Source of the DNA: Runella rosea
GTDB taxonomy: Bacteria; Bacteroidota; Bacteroidia; Cytophagales; Spirosomataceae
DNA: 64,000 nucleotides
Assembly (NCBI RefSeq): GCF_003325355.1
Contig: NZ_CP030850.1
Location: 5,759,501 to 5,823,500 of the forward strand
Direction of reading: 5' to 3'
Shown in pieces: positions 61,501-64,000 of this stretch (positions within the stretch are counted from its first letter, which is position 1; every line of letters starts with the position of its first letter). The notes under the pieces are model-generated. The model saw nothing but the letters and a program-made list of their open reading frames with translations. It made no database searches and was not told the DNA's origin. A program made the position numbers and the translations under genes.

Positions 61501-63187
61501 TCAGGCCGGAGCTTTGTTGACCATTGCCGCCAACGGCAGCATTACCGTAAATGGCTCCAAAACGGTGTCAAGTATCGTGGCGGCGTTTCATAACATCGGT
61601 ACAACCGAAAACAACGGGATAATTAGTATCGGTACTACGACCAGCTCAGGAACCAACGGTTTGTTAAATAAGGGAACCTTTAACAACAATGCCGCCGCCG
61701 AATTGAGAATAGATAATGCCACTTCGGCGGGTTTAAATAATAACGCTGGAACGTTTAACAATGTGGCCAAAATCATTGTAGGCTTCAACACAAGTACGGG
61801 AAGTAACGGAGTGAGTAATTCAAGTACGTTTAATAATCAATCTACCGGTGAAATAAGAATAGATCGAACGACCAATAGTGGGTTTGCCAATAGTGCTGGA
61901 ACGACTAATAACTACGGAAAAATAATCATCGGGGCCAACGCTGCATTGACTAATAATGGCTTTTTAAATGATGCTACTTTTAACAACAATTTGGGCGGAG
62001 AAATTACGCTCGATAGATCAAGCGGCTCTGGGTTGTTTGTAAGATCGGGGACATTTACCAATGCGGGAAAAATAACCTTGGGCTCGATAGCCGCTATAGG
62101 AAGTTCTGGGATGCTGGTTGATGCAACATTTACCAATACTGCTACGGGAGAAACCACCATCACGAATACAAGCACAGGGATTTACAACAGGAGCGGCACC
62201 GTAAACAATGCTGGGCTCATCACCTTGACCTCTTCCCCTACTGGCCTGAGAAATTCCGTCACGTTTACCAATCAAAGTTGCGGTAGACTAAACGTATTGA
62301 ATGCGTTAAACAATGACGTAGGAGCAAATTTTACCAACCTGGGGTATGCCTTTGTGGGAGGTAACGTATCGGCGAGTGGTACCTTTACCAACAACGGTGT
62401 GTTGATAAAAGGGTCTGTTTCTGGCACCATTATCAACGCCACCAATCCTTCGTTGATTGTCAATAATAACCCCACCAACAGCACGATCTTTACCTATGGA
62501 GGTACGTACAACGGCATCATTGATGGTATTTTTACCGACCCCAATGCCACCGTTTCGGCTGGGATGTTTACCTCGCCCAATACCTTTACGCCCTCGGGAG
62601 CGTTGCCGGGTGGCTCACAAACCCTCTACGCCAAAGTTACCCCGAGTGGCGGTTCCTGTTTTTACGTAGTTCCATTTACGTACGTAGTAACAATCCCTGC
62701 CCCAGTTTTCAGTGTTCACCCGAGTAGCGCAAACAAATGTGCTGGAGTAGCAACTTCGTTTACCGTAGCCGCTGCCAATGCCTCATCGTATCAGTGGCAA
62801 ATAAGTACCAACGGAGGCAATAATTGGGCAAACGTTGCTGCATCGGGAGTTTACACCAACGTCACAACCACAACCCTCAACATCAGCAACGTAACTGGAC
62901 TTAACGGCAACCAATACCGCTGTGTGGCTACGGGAGCAGGAGGCAGTACCAACTCAAACGTGGCAACGCTGTCAGTAATTCCAGCCACCCTGACGCTGGT
63001 GAGCCCTACCGACGACATCAACACCAACGCAGGCACCAAACAAGCTGCTCAAACCATCACGGCCACCAACAAACTGACGGCACCCGCCCGCGTGAGCTAT
63101 CAGGCAGGCAATGCCATCACGCTTAGCCCAGGTTTTGCGGCAGACAACGGGGTAATCTTTCTCTCCCAAATAGGAGGGTGTAATTAG
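58574..63187 (+). CDS. giant modular secreted/surface protein 2
   Basis: A 1537-residue exported protein, starting at the ATG at 58574 (MKKLFYFVVTLLTSQQLCAQ). It is built from the same modules as giant protein 1: TWNG...DWYNAANW start, NNG-type beta repeats, FTYGG...QTLYAKITP blocks (near 59467, 60820 and 62490), Ig-like domains (FTVAATDAVSYQWQISTNNG, YRCVATGAGG), an LTWTG...DWSQACNW module and a series of 'FNNxxxGEIxID' repeats (about 61560-62300). The C-terminal domain (about 1475-1537; ITATNKLTAPARVSYQAG, SPGFAADNGVIFLSQIGGC) is homologous to that of protein 1 and ends in the same Gly-Cys. Exported, repetitive and Asn/Thr-rich, it is probably an adhesin or matrix protein. Its LytTR gene follows. 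Confidence 0.88.
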   Translation: MKKLFYFVVTLLTSQQLCAQIKTWNGSVSTDWYNAANWTPSAGATAGAPTATDNVFITIASPDPIIASGNAVAKSINMDVVGSALTINSGATLTVSTNGGDAVSVIRGTLTNNGTLSVTNTATFTSGLEGMSLTTGGTVINSGILTINAGENVALNIAGSTFTNQTGGNVTSNGRDVIRMSGAGVSFTNAAGATFTGTSTNSGIFAQPGSITNGGTMDITGSVELYNMTVFTNSACGKFKVTGAFFNQSGSSLSNAGFLHVTGTLSNNGSATNTGVVKSASGTIPNSGNASVRVNDTPTPIFTYGGTFNGIINGIFKDALANESAGTFTAPNTFLGDNTLPIGSQTLYAKITPNGGACFYIVPFMFVYTLPPAFTTHPANVAVCSGSPTSFTVAATDAVSYQWQISTNNGSNWSNLSNNATYSNVTTVTLNISSSAGLGSSIYRCVATGAGGTTNSNSASITLNPATTPPSTGTITWTGAVSTDWNTPCNWSPGSVPTVDNEVLINNVANDPVIASGTTANTGYITLSTGAVLTVNSGGVLNVRGNTNDGMRLVAATFTNNGTTDIQRPGGLPFASGGIYSQTGSAVNNSGTLTVNSDGAPFSNGGGTFNVTNNSGGVLNVINGNGFTSTGVSTNRITITNNGTINSNCSSISGFYSFTNNGIVNINTGGITVASSKSLTNNACGKIVVSAGNYTNAGSTTNAGFIHVINEIYTTSTFNNTGILKYGTVAGTTNISNTGTSAIIVKDSPTPIFTYGGASYNGTINGIYTDAAATNLAGTFTPLNSFVPDAGLPIGSQTLYAKITPSGGACFYIVPFVYVVLPTFTAQPSNVIRCSPEAASFTVSANQATSYQWQVSTDGGTNWTNITANAIYTNVTTTTLNVSNTAGLNTYQYRCVATNTGGSVNSNAALLTVITGVNTPTGTLTWTGTFGTDWSQACNWSPASVPAVGNDVVIPNTTNDPIIGASTNAVAKSVEVQAGALLTIAANGSITVNGSKTVSSIVAAFHNIGTTENNGIISIGTTTSSGTNGLLNKGTFNNNAAAELRIDNATSAGLNNNAGTFNNVAKIIVGFNTSTGSNGVSNSSTFNNQSTGEIRIDRTTNSGFANSAGTTNNYGKIIIGANAALTNNGFLNDATFNNNLGGEITLDRSSGSGLFVRSGTFTNAGKITLGSIAAIGSSGMLVDATFTNTATGETTITNTSTGIYNRSGTVNNAGLITLTSSPTGLRNSVTFTNQSCGRLNVLNALNNDVGANFTNLGYAFVGGNVSASGTFTNNGVLIKGSVSGTIINATNPSLIVNNNPTNSTIFTYGGTYNGIIDGIFTDPNATVSAGMFTSPNTFTPSGALPGGSQTLYAKVTPSGGSCFYVVPFTYVVTIPAPVFSVHPSSANKCAGVATSFTVAAANASSYQWQISTNGGNNWANVAASGVYTNVTTTTLNISNVTGLNGNQYRCVATGAGGSTNSNVATLSVIPATLTLVSPTDDINTNAGTKQAAQTITATNKLTAPARVSYQAGNAITLSPGFAADNGVIFLSQIGGCN

Positions 63188-63239
63188 TCTTGAATTGTTT
63201 TACCCTACTTTTTTCAGAACGACTGCAATAGTAAATAAT

Positions 63240-63644
63240 ATGAGTGTTCAATCATTTATTCCAACGATTGATAGTGCGGTGTATTTGCCGCGCTTTCAAA
63301 CCAAAGAAGGCGAGCGGGCCATCGACCCACGCCGGATTGTGTACCTGAGTGCGCAGTTGAATTATACGCTGTTTTACCTAGACGACGGCGAGCAGGTCCT
63401 GACGTCGTTGTCGCTGAGTAGCTATGCCTTGCTGCTGGAAGACTACGGTTTTATCAGGGTACATAAATCCCATTTAATCAACGGCTATCACTTGAGTAAG
63501 TGCCGCCTAAACCTCAACCGGGAGCTTCGCTTGCCCAATGGTAAGGTAATCGAAGTGGCGCGCAGGCGCCATGTGGGGCTCAAAAAAAGGATAAGTAGTC
63601 AAGTGGGGAGTTGCGCCCAAAAATCTTTTACTGCTACCATCTAA
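63240..63644 (+). CDS. stand-alone LytTR transcriptional regulator (2)
   Basis: A 134-residue LytTR-domain protein, close to the one at 47357-47731 (VYLPRFQTKEGERAIDPRRIVYL, TSLSLSSYALLLEDYGFIRVHKSHL, RLPNGKVIEVARRRH). The ATG at 63240 was chosen because it opens the homologous frame; a TTG at 63195 lies too near the giant protein's stop. No receiver domain is present. It is 53 bp after the second giant protein, in the same order as in the first unit, and 74 bp before the third. The repeated order giant protein then LytTR suggests autoregulation or a check on the following gene. Confidence 0.9.
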   Translation: MSVQSFIPTIDSAVYLPRFQTKEGERAIDPRRIVYLSAQLNYTLFYLDDGEQVLTSLSLSSYALLLEDYGFIRVHKSHLINGYHLSKCRLNLNRELRLPNGKVIEVARRRHVGLKKRISSQVGSCAQKSFTATI

Positions 63645-63717
63645 AAGGATTAAAAGGACCTTTTCCACGACCTATGATCCACAACCCATTCTAACAAGTT
63701 TTAAATTTTGCTACCAA

Positions 63718-64000
63718 TGAAAAAACTCTTTTATCTTTTTATGGCTTTGATGCTGAGCCATTCCCTCTTTGCTCAACCAGAAATAAACATAAAAGGTCGA
63801 AATGTGACTATTTTGAGCGGAGATACAAGCCCTTCGACGGACGATAATACGTCATTTAACCGACAGTATACTTCCGGAGCAACTGTAACGCAAACTTTTA
63901 CAATAGAAAACATCGGTACCACTACTTTAACCTTGACTGGAAATCCTTCTGTTACAGGTACAAATTCAAGTGATTTTACCGTTACTACAAGCCCCTCTTT
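63718..64000 (+). CDS. start of a third giant surface protein (partial)
   Basis: A frame beginning MKKLFYLFMALMLSHSLFAQ (signal peptide like that of giant protein 2) runs to the window end. Next come EINIKGRNVTILSGDTSPST and a VTQTFTIENIGTTTLTLTG segment typical of choice-of-anchor D/Ig-like domains in large bacterial surface proteins. Incomplete at its 3' end. Confidence 0.8.

Overview
The window looks like a chromosome segment of an aerobic Bacteroidota bacterium of the order Cytophagales (Runella/Spirosoma-like; this is inference). Supporting signs are the long two-domain form of IspG, a short Hc1-type histone-like protein, DUF4494 and DUF4833 proteins, M56/BlaR1 proteins fused to TonB modules, hybrid histidine kinases ending in AraC-type DNA-binding domains, and giant secreted proteins made of beta-repeat and Ig-like modules. 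One clear promoter (47854-47886) fits the Bacteroidota TTTG / TAnnTTTG consensus. No rRNA, tRNA, CRISPR array, transposase or phage gene was recognised.

Layout. From 0 to 11 kb lie housekeeping and conserved hypothetical genes: a DUF2891 protein, a lipoprotein, a tRNA-dihydrouridine synthase, metK with a strong terminator, a membrane hydroxylase, isochorismate synthase and ispG. From 11 to 20 kb are small conserved proteins (YjbR-like, DinB-like, histone H1-like, SCP2, exported RidA), a BlaI/BlaR1 pair with tandem operator palindromes, a glucuronokinase-like GHMP kinase, a MpaB/DUF2236 oxygenase-like protein and a MORN-repeat protein. From 20 to 35 kb is a peptidase cluster: one Tricorn-like S41 protease facing three large M14 metallopeptidases. 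The first two M14 genes are tandem duplicates. The third is separated from them by an AT-rich accessory island (about 29.5-32.3 kb) with DUF433, DUF4238 and DUF3223 genes and three copies of a hairpin-bearing repeat.

From 35 to 64 kb is a surface/signalling locus. Four hybrid histidine kinases (HisKA-HATPase-REC-AraC) lie with two giant repetitive secreted proteins, each followed at once by a stand-alone LytTR regulator. A third giant protein begins at 63718 and runs off the end. A membrane GT2 glycosyltransferase, coupled to a 45-residue membrane peptide, precedes the first giant protein. Two intergenic arrays of direct repeats with a 21-bp period (38287-38367 and 57145-57254) sit just downstream of kinase genes; the spacing suits AraC- or LytTR-type binding.

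Working model (inference): envelope sensors and LytTR regulators control display of large surface proteins. The 21-bp arrays and the sensor/output reshuffling between neighbouring kinases are the least expected parts of the window. Starts were moved to internal ATGs wherever a signal peptide, overlap or conserved N-terminus favoured them.
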